From contig OU744451.1 in assembly GCA_916610825.1 (NCBI GenBank), positions 11,782,864 through 11,846,863 on the forward strand: 64,000 nt of DNA. The letters are read 5' to 3'. The notes beneath the pieces were generated by a model, which was not told the DNA's origin, searched no databases, and worked only from the letters and a program-made list of their open reading frames with translations. Below, piece by piece: positions 10,320 through 22,500 of this stretch. Numbering within the stretch: the stretch's first letter is position 1; every line of letters starts with the position of its first letter. The DNA comes from Haliclystus octoradiatus (Eukaryota; Cnidaria; Staurozoa; Stauromedusae; Haliclystidae). The position numbers and the translations under genes were made by a program.

Positions 10320-13300
10320 ATGAGTCGTCGCTCGAAACGTAAATCTGTTAATTCAGAAGCAAATACTTCCGTCGAGACGCGGTTAGATGGTTTAGAAGAA
10401 ATGGTATTATCCATCGCTAATAATTTAGAAAAATTAACAACCACCAACCAACAAGATGATATAAAGGCAAAGAAAACAACGATAACTAGCAAGCCTGATA
10501 ATGGCAGTAAAGACACTTCAGTTGGAGGTAATATGCCGACGATTAGAATGTCAAACGCTTACCCGCCCCCAGATAAATTATCTGAACATTTTACATATGG
10601 GCAGTATTTAGATTGGAGATATCAAATTGACAATTATTTAACTTTTACTCAATTGAATCAATATCCTGATGAAAATCAAGTATCATTTTTACTTTCTCGT
10701 CTTACACAAGAACTTATTGACACTGTTCGTATCGTTTTGAAACTGGGTTTATCCTCGTGTTCTGCTAATGACGTCTTGGATCAGTTATCTTCATATTATA
10801 AGAAGAAAGATAACTCTCGCATACGTCGCTCTACATTTATGCGTCGCAAACAAGGTGAGAATGAAACATTTTCTTCATATTACAGAGAACTATTAAAATT
10901 ATACCATCTCACGGATCCGTGCAATAATTGTCACGATAGAACTTTGGGCGATTTTCTCATAGAAGGACTATTTGATTCTGAAATTCGCCGGAAGTGTCGT
11001 GCGCTAAGCGAAGACACAACTATTTCAGAGATCGTCACTCTTTGTGAAGCGGAAGAAGGCGCTCGAGCGGAAGAACTTAAGAGTGTTGAACTTGCAATTT
11101 ATCAAGTTAATAAAGCAGAAGCAATTGGTGCAAAATTTAAAACTATTCCAAAAAGCACAACAAATACCTCCTGCAAACATTGCGGAAATAAAAATACAGC
11201 TCACGAGAGTAATAATTGCTGGGCTAAGGACAAACTTTGTCATAATTGTGGTCGAAAAGGTCATATCAGACCAATTTGCAGAGATCCAGCGAAAGTAAAT
11301 AGCGTTAGTGTTAACGAATCTCATGTGGTTCAAATTCAAGGTGTTAAATTGCACAAATCCCACATTAACGTTAACGCTGTTACTCAACATCCAAAACGGA
11401 ATAAACACATTTTTCTGGACATTGTTTTAGGTAATAGGAAGAAACCTATTAAAGTTATTGCTACTCCTGATACTGGTGCAGAGGTTTGCGTCGCTAATAG
11501 AACATTATTAGACGAAAATAATATACCTTTGTCTAGACTACACCCTACTGATGATAATTTAATGGCCACAAACGGATCCCCCTTGTCAGTTATGGGTACA
11601 TTTACTTGTCACGCCCAAATTAACATGTACAAAACAAAGCTAAAGATTTACATATGTGATAATATTTCTGACTTTCTAATACCAACGGAAAATTTAATCG
11701 AATTGGGGATTATTCCTGCTACATTTCCAGGACCCATGCTGACCGTTAAGAGGGCAATTGTGTCTCCTAACGATGTTCAAACTAGTGCATCTATTCGCGA
11801 AGATTTACTTAATGAGTTTAAAGATGTGTTTAGTGCTGATGAGCACCTTAAGCCTATGTCAGGTGCACCTATGCATATTTATATGGAAGATGAATATACA
11901 CCATATGCCATTTCTACACCACGGAAAATTCCATATGCTTGGCAAGACGAAGTCAAATCAACCCTTGATACGATGGTAGAGAAAGGTATTATTAAACCTG
12001 CTGATGATATACCAACTGACTTTGTATCACCTTTGGTTGTGGTTCAAAAACCCAATGGTAAGTTACGATTATGTGTTGATTTCACTAATCTTAATAAATT
12101 TGTAAAAAGACCAGTATATCCTTTCAAGGACCCTTGGCAGGCCGTCTCAAATATTTCACGGTCATCTCAATATTTTACCACTCTAGACGCTATGTCTGGC
12201 TATTGGCAAGTCCCGTTAGATGAGGATAGCATACCACTAACAACTTTTTTAACACCATGGGGACGCTTCCAATATCGTCGAGCTGTAATGGGTTTAGTGT
12301 CCGCTGGCGACGAATATTGCCGACGGGGAGACGAAGCATTTGCTGATATTGCAAATTTAGAGAAGGTTGTTGATGACATTCTATTACACGATGACACCTT
12401 TTCGAATCATGTTGAACACCTACGTCAGGTTCTCACACGCTGTCGTGAAAAGGGTATTACTTTGAACCCTGATAAATTTTCTTTTGCATGTGAAAATGTT
12501 GAATATGTTGGCTATATTATAGGCAAGGACGGTGTTACAGTTCACCCTAAAAAGCTTGAAGCAATTAAGAATTTTCCTGTACCTACAAATATTACAGAAC
12601 TTAGATCTTTCATGGGACTAGTTAATCAATTAGGACATTTTTCTCAGGACATTGCTACACATTCTGTACCATTACGTGGTTTATTGCGGATTACTAATGA
12701 ATATTTATGGTCATCTACACATCAAGACGCTTTTGAAAATTTAAAACGTATCTTAGCTTCTCCCCCTATTTTAGCTCCATTTGACGTCACTTTACCAACC
12801 AGCTTACATACTGATGCTTCTAGGTTACATGGCCTCGGCTGGAGTTTACTGCAACAACATGAAGACAGTACATGGCGTCTTGTTGATTGTGTTTCTCGTT
12901 ATTTGTCTGACGCTGAATCACGGTATGGTACTATTGAATTAGAATTACTAGCAGTTGCTTGGGCATGCAAAAAGTGTAGAATTTACTTATTAGGGTTACC
13001 GAATTTTATTATTGTTACTGATCACAAGCCCTTGGTACCTATACTTGACAGTTATACTTTGGATGCTATTGAAAACACTCGCTTACAGAGACTGAAAGAG
13101 CAGTTATCTTGCTATTCATTCACTACTACATGGAAGAAGGGTAAAGAAGATTGTGTTCCTGATGCTCTTTCACGTGCTCCTGTCTCTAAACCATGTGAGG
13201 AAGATTTGTTAGGTGAAGATGTGAATCGACACATCAAATCACTGAAGTATATTAATATTGCATCCATTACTGTTCCTGATGGCACCAATCAATCTCACTT

Positions 13301-14561
13301 AATTGACCCTCTAATATCAAAATTAGTAGCTGCTGGTAACATTGATGCAGAATATAAAGAGCTTATTAAAATTATTATTAAAGGTTTCCCTAGCAATATA
13401 GACAGGGTACCTTCTATGTTACGTCATTATTATAAATTAAAAGACGAACTATCAGTTGACGATGGTTTAGTTTTACGTGGCACTCAAATTGTTATACCGC
13501 GTGCAATGCGCAAAGATATTCTAACTCGTTTGCATGATTCACATCAGGGAATTGTCCGTACTAAACAACGTGCCCGGGCAGCTGTATTTTGGCCTGGCAT
13601 CACTTCTGATATAACAAATATTATTTCATCCTGTTCCACTTGTCAAGAACATTTACCCTCTCAACCTAAGGAGACTTTTCAATGTGATCCTTTGCCATCA
13701 AGACCTTTTGAAGACGTATCTGCTGATTTGTTTCAATATAGTGGCAAACACTTTATGGTTTATGTGGATCGATTATCTGGTTGGCCGATTGTTTGTCGTT
13801 ATGGCAACCGTGATCCAACATCATCTTTCGTCATTCAAGATTTGAGGAAAATATTTTCTGATACTGGTGTTCCAGTTCGTTTCCGGTCTGACAACGGACC
13901 ACAATTCCACTCAAACGAATTTATAAATTTTTTGAAACAATGGTATGTTAGTTATGACCCTTCCTCTCCACATTATCCGCAGAGTAATGGTCATGCAGAG
14001 GCTGGGGTTAAGGCGATGAAAGCGTTAATTATTAAGTCGTTTAATGGTAATACTTTTGATGAGGATAATTATTACGCTGGTTTATTAGAATGGCGCAACA
14101 CACCTAAATTTCATGGTGTATCCCCGGCTCAAATTTTATACGGTACAAATTTACGTTCATTAATACCTGTACATAAATCGACATTTGCCCCTAAATGGCA
14201 AGCGTTCACTTCATTGAAAGATGCTAATAGTGCGTTGCATGAAAAAGTAGTTGCTTATTACAATGAATCAGCGAAAGATTTACCATCTTTATCTATTGGC
14301 TGTAATGTATATCTCCAAGATCCTGTATCGAAATTCTGGACTCGAAAAGGCACTGTGGTTGAAAAGAGAGCTCATAGACAATATGTTGTTAAGCTCCCAA
14401 GTGGAAGCATATTAATTCGTAATCGTAAATTTTTACGACTTGATCAATCACATGATAATAACAAAACACATATATCTATTCCTATTGCAAATGATCCTCC
14501 GCAATTGCGAAGATCAAATCGTAACATAAATACTCCTATCAGATACGCCAATAGCAACTAA
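10320..14561 (+). CDS. Gag-Pol polyprotein, Ty3/Gypsy, intact
   Basis: A single frame of 1413 aa starting at ATG 10320. Order: Gag with a helical capsid-like region (about residues 70-270); two zinc knuckles starting near residues 285 (CKHCGN) and 307 (CHNCGRKGHIRPIC); aspartic protease with DTGAEV (Asp about 384); RT with LDAMSGYWQ and catalytic VVDD (Asp about 685-686); RNase H (LHTDAS, then ELELLAVAWA); integrase HHCC domain (HDSHQG to CSTCQEH) and a complete D,D35E triad at about residues 1136, 1191 and 1227. Gag and Pol are fused with no frameshift or stop between them, so Gag:Pol ratio must be set some other way, for example by processing. All catalytic residues I can check are present. 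No chromodomain or env is visible. Confidence 0.95.
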   Translation: MSRRSKRKSVNSEANTSVETRLDGLEEMVLSIANNLEKLTTTNQQDDIKAKKTTITSKPDNGSKDTSVGGNMPTIRMSNAYPPPDKLSEHFTYGQYLDWRYQIDNYLTFTQLNQYPDENQVSFLLSRLTQELIDTVRIVLKLGLSSCSANDVLDQLSSYYKKKDNSRIRRSTFMRRKQGENETFSSYYRELLKLYHLTDPCNNCHDRTLGDFLIEGLFDSEIRRKCRALSEDTTISEIVTLCEAEEGARAEELKSVELAIYQVNKAEAIGAKFKTIPKSTTNTSCKHCGNKNTAHESNNCWAKDKLCHNCGRKGHIRPICRDPAKVNSVSVNESHVVQIQGVKLHKSHINVNAVTQHPKRNKHIFLDIVLGNRKKPIKVIATPDTGAEVCVANRTLLDENNIPLSRLHPTDDNLMATNGSPLSVMGTFTCHAQINMYKTKLKIYICDNISDFLIPTENLIELGIIPATFPGPMLTVKRAIVSPNDVQTSASIREDLLNEFKDVFSADEHLKPMSGAPMHIYMEDEYTPYAISTPRKIPYAWQDEVKSTLDTMVEKGIIKPADDIPTDFVSPLVVVQKPNGKLRLCVDFTNLNKFVKRPVYPFKDPWQAVSNISRSSQYFTTLDAMSGYWQVPLDEDSIPLTTFLTPWGRFQYRRAVMGLVSAGDEYCRRGDEAFADIANLEKVVDDILLHDDTFSNHVEHLRQVLTRCREKGITLNPDKFSFACENVEYVGYIIGKDGVTVHPKKLEAIKNFPVPTNITELRSFMGLVNQLGHFSQDIATHSVPLRGLLRITNEYLWSSTHQDAFENLKRILASPPILAPFDVTLPTSLHTDASRLHGLGWSLLQQHEDSTWRLVDCVSRYLSDAESRYGTIELELLAVAWACKKCRIYLLGLPNFIIVTDHKPLVPILDSYTLDAIENTRLQRLKEQLSCYSFTTTWKKGKEDCVPDALSRAPVSKPCEEDLLGEDVNRHIKSLKYINIASITVPDGTNQSHLIDPLISKLVAAGNIDAEYKELIKIIIKGFPSNIDRVPSMLRHYYKLKDELSVDDGLVLRGTQIVIPRAMRKDILTRLHDSHQGIVRTKQRARAAVFWPGITSDITNIISSCSTCQEHLPSQPKETFQCDPLPSRPFEDVSADLFQYSGKHFMVYVDRLSGWPIVCRYGNRDPTSSFVIQDLRKIFSDTGVPVRFRSDNGPQFHSNEFINFLKQWYVSYDPSSPHYPQSNGHAEAGVKAMKALIIKSFNGNTFDEDNYYAGLLEWRNTPKFHGVSPAQILYGTNLRSLIPVHKSTFAPKWQAFTSLKDANSALHEKVVAYYNESAKDLPSLSIGCNVYLQDPVSKFWTRKGTVVEKRAHRQYVVKLPSGSILIRNRKFLRLDQSHDNNKTHISIPIANDPPQLRRSNRNINTPIRYANSN

Positions 14562-14697
14562 TACATTTTTACCTTAAATTTCATATCTTAACTCATGAAT
14601 TTATTGGACATTTTAACCTTTACCTATTAATTAAGTATCAATAATAATAATAAAAAAAATAATAATAAAAATTTAGTTTTCACTTATTTCAAACTCC

Positions 14698-14709
14698 GAA
14701 AAGGGGAAA
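14698..14709 (+). other. Polypurine tract
   Basis: GAAAAGGGGAAA directly before the 3' LTR. It is the expected primer for plus-strand DNA synthesis. Confidence 0.85.
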
Positions 14710-14813
14710 TGTTGTGTATGGTTAAATATGTAACACGTAGATTCTATTATAACACTTGTATGTATTTAGTCACATGTTTATGTGTTGTGGATTAGATTCA
14801 TCCAAACATCACA
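14710..14813 (+). repeat. 3' LTR (104 bp)
   Basis: No difference from the 5' LTR found by eye. Followed by the AAAGG target duplication. Confidence 0.95.
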
Positions 14814-15006
14814 AAAGGGTTACCACATACTTGCCATGTTTGTATTCATATTTACTAAACGAGAAAATGTTGGGAGACACGAGTGAAGCGCTAAAAAATC
14901 ACGAGCTCCGAGCGAGTGAAGCGCTAAAAAATCACGAGTGTCTCCCAACATTTTCGAGTTTAGTAAATATGAATACAAACATTTGCAAGCATGTGGTAAC
15001 CCTTTT
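14814..15006. repeat. Foldback (hairpin) element
   Basis: The left arm AAAGGGTTACCACA and right arm TGTGGTAACCCTTTT are long near-perfect inverted repeats of about 70 bp (including GAGAAAATGTTGGGAGACAC and its complement). The centre holds two direct copies of a 25-bp unit (GAGTGAAGCGCTAAAAAATC and on). The Gypsy element at 10095-14813 sits at its left tip and duplicated AAAGG there. Probably a non-autonomous DNA element. Confidence 0.75.
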
Positions 15007-16127
15007 CTAAAATAAAACAAATGTCGGAATCTCATTGGACGGCGAATTTTCAATTCATGAATTCACAATTTAAAATTCAATTTCAATTCATAAACCAAGC
15101 AAAGAGAATCCCACAACAAGATGAAGATAGATATTGTCGAATAAAGAAAGACATATACAAGAACGTCTGTAATATAAGTGGTACAATAGTTCTTTAGCAA
15201 ATTAATGCAGTTATTGTTATTTAAATTTTAGGTTTACCTTGAAACAGCGACGTAGCCTATAATTGTCTTTCATTCTGTGTTATTAGTTTGCATGTTACAC
15301 GACCAATAACTCATTCACCACGCTTTTCAATAAATATAAACATCTTGAGCTAAATGTCGTTTTGTATATCGTAGCCATTATTGAGATATTTATTGGATTG
15401 TTATCAAAAAGTTATAAATTCTGTATTTGATCACAGATCAAACTTTTTGAAGCTTAAGGTTTCTCCCGGTTTTCAGAGCCATGTTTTACCCTAGGATTTC
15501 ATGCACGCTCTTTCGACCAATCAGATTGCAGAAAACCTTCGTGATATTTTAGAAAAGTATTTCTTAGTTTTCATTATAGTAGGCCTATCTTGTTCCACAT
15601 CAAATCATTTGACAAATAAATTTTTATGAAAATTGTAAAAATGTAGTGATTTGTATCTAAAAATAAAAACAGAATTATTTTTGTAAAATTTCAATCCTGT
15701 TGCGGGATATTGACACCTTGAGTCAAGTCAATCTTATCAAAACGATTCCTAATTGGTTTAAGCTATCTGGAATACCTCGCTTTACAACCGGATCCTTCAA
15801 ATGATGCATAGCATTAAAATAACGGCATAAAATTTGTGTTGATGATTGTCCATAGAGCTATATGATGGATTAGTGTACTTCTATTTACATTATCCAAGTT
15901 CTTCAAATAAAAGTTAATTTATTACCTTTGAGGTTGCTGAAAATGTTGAGCAGCAAAAATTAATCTGACAGAAGGAGATTAGAATGTGCCAGAACTAATT
16001 GATTGTAAGACAAAATGGCTAAGCTGAAACAAAGGCACTGAAACAAAAGACACTTCAAAGAAATGTTCATTTTCAAACCATTTTTTTTTTTATGGAAACT
16101 TAACTTTTGTGCAACTTTAGATATCAC

Positions 16128-16225
16128 CCAATAGGGTTGACTCATAAAATCAAATATCTCACCTCAGCTTGTTGTACTACTAAGTGCCTTGATTGCTTTG
16201 CCAAATTTGTTCGATATACGGACAG
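16128..16225. repeat. Dispersed repeat, copy 1
   Basis: AATAGGGTTGACT and the following CTTGTTGTACTA...TTGATT-CTTTGCCAA recur at 40455-40560 in the same orientation with scattered differences. Family unknown. Confidence 0.5.
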
Positions 16226-16277
16226 TTAAATGACGTCATAATGTCTAATCATGACAATTGACTGCGATTTGTTCACA

Positions 16278-16356
16278 ACAGCTATCGATCATTCGTTCGT
16301 GACAACGAAACATTCAAAAACGGTGTTGTTGTCATGGACAAATGATCGATAGCTGT
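16278..16356. repeat. Hairpin, 16-bp perfect arms
   Basis: ACAGCTATCGATCATT (16278-16293) and its exact reverse complement (16341-16356) flank a 47-nt loop that itself contains partial inverted repeats (TTCGTGACAACG, TTGTTGTCATGG). Confidence 0.65.
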
Positions 16357-16445
16357 CTTTCTCGTTACTCGTTTTAATTTTCCTTGTTTCCATTTGAACT
16401 CATGTATTCTTATGAATGTATGCTTTTTCCGTGTTCTGCTTCTAG

Positions 16446-16513
16446 GTGTTGTCTTTTGCGCGGCAAAACCAAAGGTTCAGTGTAACAAGGCTTAACGAGA
16501 ATTCAAGCAGGAG
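16446..16513 (+). CDS. KIF20B: KIF20B-like exon: switch I
   Basis: Acceptor CTAG before 16446, donor GTTAGT after it. 22 codons plus 2 nt ([22 protein letters not shown]). This matches the KIF20 segment before switch I, where family members read KNQSFAS..LN..SSRSH. The split AG codon is completed by C at 19733, giving Ser. Confidence 0.85.
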
Positions 16514-19500
16514 GTTAGTAATATATTTTCGTTCAAGCCTATAGTATGTCAGTGTTAAGATTAACCCCTGAACCCTGTCCTGGATATTTACATCAATCAA
16601 CATCAGATGGTAACATCAACTTCAATGAGACAAAATAGTTTGTTACCGTGAGGCGCATTTACGTAAGATATGAGTAACAACATTGTAATTCTATAGTTTG
16701 CTAACACAAACACGCATAATCAGATATTCAATGAAGCATAGCTGCTCATCTGATTATAAAATTCTTTTTCAGACATAACAGTGTTCCTTATAAAAGCTGA
16801 TTTCCTTGTTTTCTATCCGCTTCAAAACAAGGGAATTCCACTTTTTGCTAGTGCTGTAGCATTTTTCAAAGGGTTGAACCCTCTCTTTTAACTGAACTTG
16901 ACTGTCATGCCTGATTTTGTACCAGCCATCTTTACTAGGATTCAATTAAATCCACAATTTTGAATATATTAAACCTATGTGGGATAAAAACAGTGTAATA
17001 ATCACATTCCATTTGCTCAAAATGTATGCTTAAAACAATACATGCTCAATCTCGCTACAACATTTCTAACTGACTCCTTACATTACAAGAATATTACTAT
17101 TACATCATCTATATTATGGGACAGATAAGGGCCATACTACACAACAATGCAGGATATGACATTTAAGGTATTTACATATACAGTAGAAACCGTTTATAAC
17201 GGCACCCCTGGGAAATCTGAAAAAAGTACGTTATATGCGATGTGCATTTATAGCCGATATTACGTCATAACCATAGAACAATAGAAAGTGACTTGGCCTC
17301 ATTTTTCGTAATGACAGCCTCATATGACGCATGCGCAGTAGCACAACAAAAATCGTGAGGTTAATTTTTTCAATCGTTTGGAAAGAATTGATCTAAAAAC
17401 AACAACTTAGCTTTATTATAATATATACGTAGCAATTTATGTAGTTCATCTGATTTGTTATTTATTGAGTTAAACAACACTAAAGAAGTGGAATAGTTTT
17501 CAAATTGGTTGCTATTAAACCGGGTTATTAGTATTCAATTTACTTTTAAATGGACATAAATTTATGGTTTTTATTATTATGATGGCGAACGCGAATGATT
17601 GGCTTTGATTTGTTTTGTTGTTCATGATGTTGCTTTTAATTTTATTTGACTATAGATTCAATGTTATAAAAACAGTGACACAAATGTTTTCCTTTCAAAT
17701 GCTAAAAAACGTCACTGTTTTATTTGATATTGCATGTTCAAATAACTCACAGAGCAAAGTTTGACATGTTATACGTTCCATCGCATCCAAAATACATTCT
17801 TATTGCTGAAAAATTACTATATTGTTTGTATTTGATAATGAAAACAAAAGATTTTTGTAAAATAAGATGATATAAACGATTTTATTAGTTCACGGGAATA
17901 AAAATGGGTGATGTTATAAGAGATAATCCCTTTTAAACAGTGACGCTATAACCGATAATTATTAAGAGAAAACCTACTAAAATTTGCTGGGAGCAAAGAA
18001 TTAGTACGTTATAAACAATAATCCGTTATAAAAGGTGACGTTATAAACAGTTTCTACTGTAGTGATATCTAAATTCATACAGTCAACCTGTCTTAACCGG
18101 ACACCCAACTGACTGAAGGATTTTGTCCGGATAAGACAGGCGTCTGCTAAGAAGAAGTGTGACGTAATCAACTAAAACATAGGCGGACAAATGATGAATT
18201 GTGTAAATTTTGAGCAACCAGAGTTTTATGAAATGCGCTGTTGCTTTGATAAATGAAAAGATTAATAAATTAATACTTATAATTAGGTACAGTATATAAT
18301 AGTAATATATAGTAAACTGTTTCAAATCATTCTCAATTATTCATTTCATACCATTTTTTTTTAAATGTGTATCTATTTTCCCGTCTTCTCTTTCAGTAGT
18401 AGATTTCTTTTCATGATAAAACTATTCCCCTAAATAATAAAATAAATTATAAAGTGTTTTAAATAATTCACAATAAATAAATTGATAAAGTTTGATAAAA
18501 TTGCTCAATTATTCATAACATTTTATGTAAAAAATTTATCTATTTTTTTCCGTCTTTTCTTCCAGCCATAAATTAAATTTGATAATGAAACTGTTCCAAA
18601 ATTAATACAGAATGGATGTCTGTACTTTCTTTCTTTTTAAAATGGAGCATATTTCTTTTTATCGAAATCAATTTATAAACAAACCAAATATAATATTTAT
18701 GACTTCGCTTCTTCGGTTTTGTTTACGAATTATGAATTACAAATTTTCAAACGTCAGTTTCCACGACATTCGTCGCTTTCTTTAGACATAGTTTAAAAGG
18801 TTAACTCATTTGTATTGTTTTCAACTTTGTGTAAACAAAGACCGCAGAACAGGAAGTTGTCCACTTAAGACATGATATTTGACCGTAACAGACTTGAAAA
18901 GGAGTCCGCTGTCCGTATTAGACAATGTCCGCTTACGGCAGTGGTAAACCTAATGAAATTGTCAACAGCAGACCTTGAGGTGTCCGCTTAAGACAGGTAT
19001 CCGGAGGGACAAGTTCGACTGTACTGCATTACAAGTTCACGAACGTTAAATGGCCCCAATTTTCCTGAACAATTCAGAAGCAGTTATGAAAATTTGGGCG
19101 ATTTAACATTCGTGAACTGTTCATGAACTCCTGAACTGTTTTTTGCAGGGGCTGTGTTTACTTCAAATTAATACACTCTAGTAACCTTCATAATTCCCCT
19201 GAGAGTGTAATGTTCACATATTCTCATACGCAAAACAAGAACGACCCATGTTAAAAATATTCATGAACTGAGGGTCCGAGGAAAAGTTTTACCCTGCGGA
19301 ATCGCTTGGTTTTTGTGGGACAATGTTTTTCCTAGATTTTCTTCTGAATTTTTCCTCACAACGTAACTTAAGAAGCAATAAATATCTACATTAAAACAAT
19401 AGCCAATTTCGGTGGAGTCCATGTGACATCAAATGGGACAGATATTTTTGGTCAATTCAGACTTCCCGGGATCCCAACTTTTCTTGTAAACTGTTCATGG

Positions 19501-22500
19501 ACAGTTCGTCATTTCATGAACCGGTTCATGAACATGAAATTGCCCAAAAGTTCATGAACACTTTATGAACAGGTCATGATCTTAAAAATGTTCATGAACT
19601 TTTGTTTGGGCAATTTCACATTCATGAACTCATAAACTCTTTTAGGCACTGTCCTACAATTTACAGCTAAGATTAACTTGATTTTGAAAAATGGTTTCCA
19701 GAGTTTCTAATACGATTTTTCTCTCTTTTTAGCCATTGTGTTTTCACTATCAAAGTGGTTCGAGTATCAGGAGATCAATCAGCCACGTTAAGCAGGTATG
19801 CATCATACAACTAAAAAGAATGTTGGATATAGATACACAGTTGTATGTGTGTATGCTCAAGCTAGTAAGGTGTACGCTATATGATAAGTTGGGAATGCAG
19901 GATTTTATGATACTGCATTTTGTTCACTTCCTCCTATGATCATAATTGTAATGTACATCCTAACTAAAGTCATCTGGCAATTCCACAATCTCGGAACTAC
20001 GATTCGGGGAGCGTTTTCGCTTTGATTTAAATCAAGCTGCTTTTCCTCAAAAATTCATTTTAAAGATCTCAATAAGATCTATCGACTCATCTAATAGAAT
20101 ATGATTTATTTATTAAATTGAATCGCCAATAAATGATTTTACACCTGTAACGGAAATACACAGAAAATTTCAAATTTCAGATCACAAAGTCATAATTGCA
20201 CAACTCTGCGAATTTAAAGGGCACAATAAAGATCAAACATAACAGCAGTAATTATGAATAGATAGTCTTTACTATCATACACTTATTTACCGATAATCAA
20301 AAACATCTTGGAGAAAAAATAGACAAGCAAGTAATGAATGTAACGAAAAAACTTGCGTTGTGTAACGGAAATTCTTCTCTGAAAATACAATGTCACGGAA
20401 ATATTCGTTTGAACAAAATTAATGTTTTAAACTACATCTTAACAGATCTACATAATAAAATGCATCTCATAGGGATAGCAAATCAAATCAGTCGACTTCA
20501 TGAAAAATATCTGTTTTAAACCACGCTGGATGACGATGGCCAAAATCTGTCTCTGCTGTTGCGCGCTATTGACTGTCTATTGTTATTTATCCCAGAACAA
20601 TCGATTCATTGACAACCATGTTTGCACAAATCCATTCAACATTTGCGTATCAAAAGGAGCGATGTTGATGGTGATCAGTTGCTCCGCCCATCAACATTCA
20701 TGCAGGCTTCGATTACAACTCGGCAAAACAGCATGGAACTGCATGGAATGACAACAAACAGCAAAATGTAATGGAATTATGCAAAATAAAACTTGATTTC
20801 TGACGTTTCGATGGTAACTACGAAAAAAAAAAAACAAAGCCATCCATTGTATTCTACGGGAAATGCTATGAATACAGAATTTTTTTTTACAGCGATCCTA
20901 TATTTTTTATATCAGTTTTTATCATATTTGCTGTAACGGAAATACGAACAGCTGACTGAAGAAACATAGCTCTTTATTTTTGTTTTAGTTTGAATTATTG
21001 ACAAATTTTTTTCATTTATATCGTTAATAGTTCTTCTTTCAATTGCATCAATAGGCTAGTTTTTGATTTTTATTCTTATCATTTTGTATGAATCATTCAT
21101 GTTTTATTCTTTGTTGATTTCATCGTGTGACAAAACTATTTTCAGCTAGTGCTAGTTTTTCTTCCAGATATTTTTTATTAATTATCAGAACAAAATAAAG
21201 GGAAGTTGATTAGGTTATAATTCCAATGTGGAACTTTCTCACAGGTTTGTACAGTCTTCAACATCGCAAAAATATGAAGCCTTTTATGGTCCAGTAACAG
21301 GGCCCGGCTAATTAACAGCGTCCATCAACTGGAATCCCAGAACATTGCTGCTAACTTTTCTGGATTTTTCATCAATGTAATGACTCATAAATCCTAAAAA
21401 TATCAATTTTGTCTGAATTTGAATTCTAATTCCCACTTTTGTTTACCTATCAATGCTCCATATCATTAATATTGTAAGTTTGTATTAGATGATAACAATT
21501 AATTTGTGTTCTCATTAACTGTGTTATGATAATTTATTTAGGTTTTCATTTGTTGATCTTGCTGGATCAGAACGCCAGGGGAAAACAAAGGCTGCTGGTG
21601 GTCAATTAAAAGAATCAAATTATATAATTAAATCAATAATGATAATAAACCTACTAAAATTTGCCGGGAGCAAAGAATTAGTACGTTATAAACAGTAATC
21701 CGTTATAAAAGGTGACGTTATAAACAGTTTCTACTGTAGTGATATCTAAATTCATACAGTCAACCTGTCTTAACCGGACACCCAACAGACTGAAGGATTT
21801 TGTCCGGATAAAACAGGTGTCTGCTAAGAAGAAGTGTGACGTAATGTGACGTAATCAACTAAAACATAGGCGGACAAATGATGAATTGTGTAAATTTTGA
21901 GCAACCAGAGTTTTATGAAATGCGCTGTTGCTTTGATAAATGAAAAGATTAATAAATTAATACTTATAATTAGGTACAGTATATAATAGTAATATATAGT
22001 AAACTGTTTCAAATCATTCTCAATTATTCATTTCATACCATTTTATTTTAAATGTGTATCTATTTTCCCGTCTTCTCTTTCAGGAGTAGATTTATTTTCA
22101 TGATAAAACTATTCCCCTAAATAATATAATAAATTATAAAGTGTTTTAAATAATTCACAATAAATAAATTGATAAAGTTTGATAAGTTGTTCAATTATTC
22201 ATAACATTTTATGTAAAAAATTTATCTATTTTTTTCCGTCTTTTCTTCCAGCCATAAATTAAATTGATAATAAAACTGTTCCAAAATTAATACAGAATGA
22301 ACGTCTGTACTTTCTTTCTCTTTAAAATGGAGCATATTTCTTTTTATCGAAATCAATTTATAAACAAACCAAATATAATATTTATGACTTCGCTTCTTCG
22401 GTTTTGTTTACGAATTATGAATTACAAATTTTCAAACGTCAGTTTCCACGACATTCGTCGCTTTCTTTAGACAGAGTTCAAAAGGTTAACTCATTTGTAT

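Larger units (their letters stand above)
10095..14813 (+). mobile_element. Intact young Ty3/Gypsy retrotransposon with 104-bp LTRs
   Basis: A 4719-bp element bounded by identical 104-bp LTRs (TGTTGTGT...CATCACA) and a 5-bp target duplication AAAGG (10090-10094 and 14814-14818). A primer binding site starting TGG abuts the left LTR and a purine tract abuts the right LTR. One uninterrupted Gag-Pol frame fills the interior. Identical LTRs and an intact frame indicate a very recent, possibly still active insertion. There is no env-like frame. It interrupts the left end of the foldback repeat at 14814-15006. Confidence 0.95.
15007..16445. other. Probable kinesin intron, mostly unannotated
   Basis: No supported exon. 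It contains a dispersed repeat (16128-16225) and a hairpin (16278-16356). Upstream motor-domain exons of the kinesin were looked for here and not found. Confidence 0.35.

Noticed and set aside
14756..15053. Open frames on both strands over the foldback repeat
   Set aside because: They arise from translation of the inverted and direct repeats (SEALKNHE repeated). No splice or homology support.
20334..20751. Open frames in a kinesin intron
   Set aside because: AT-rich chance frames without homology or consistent splice sites.
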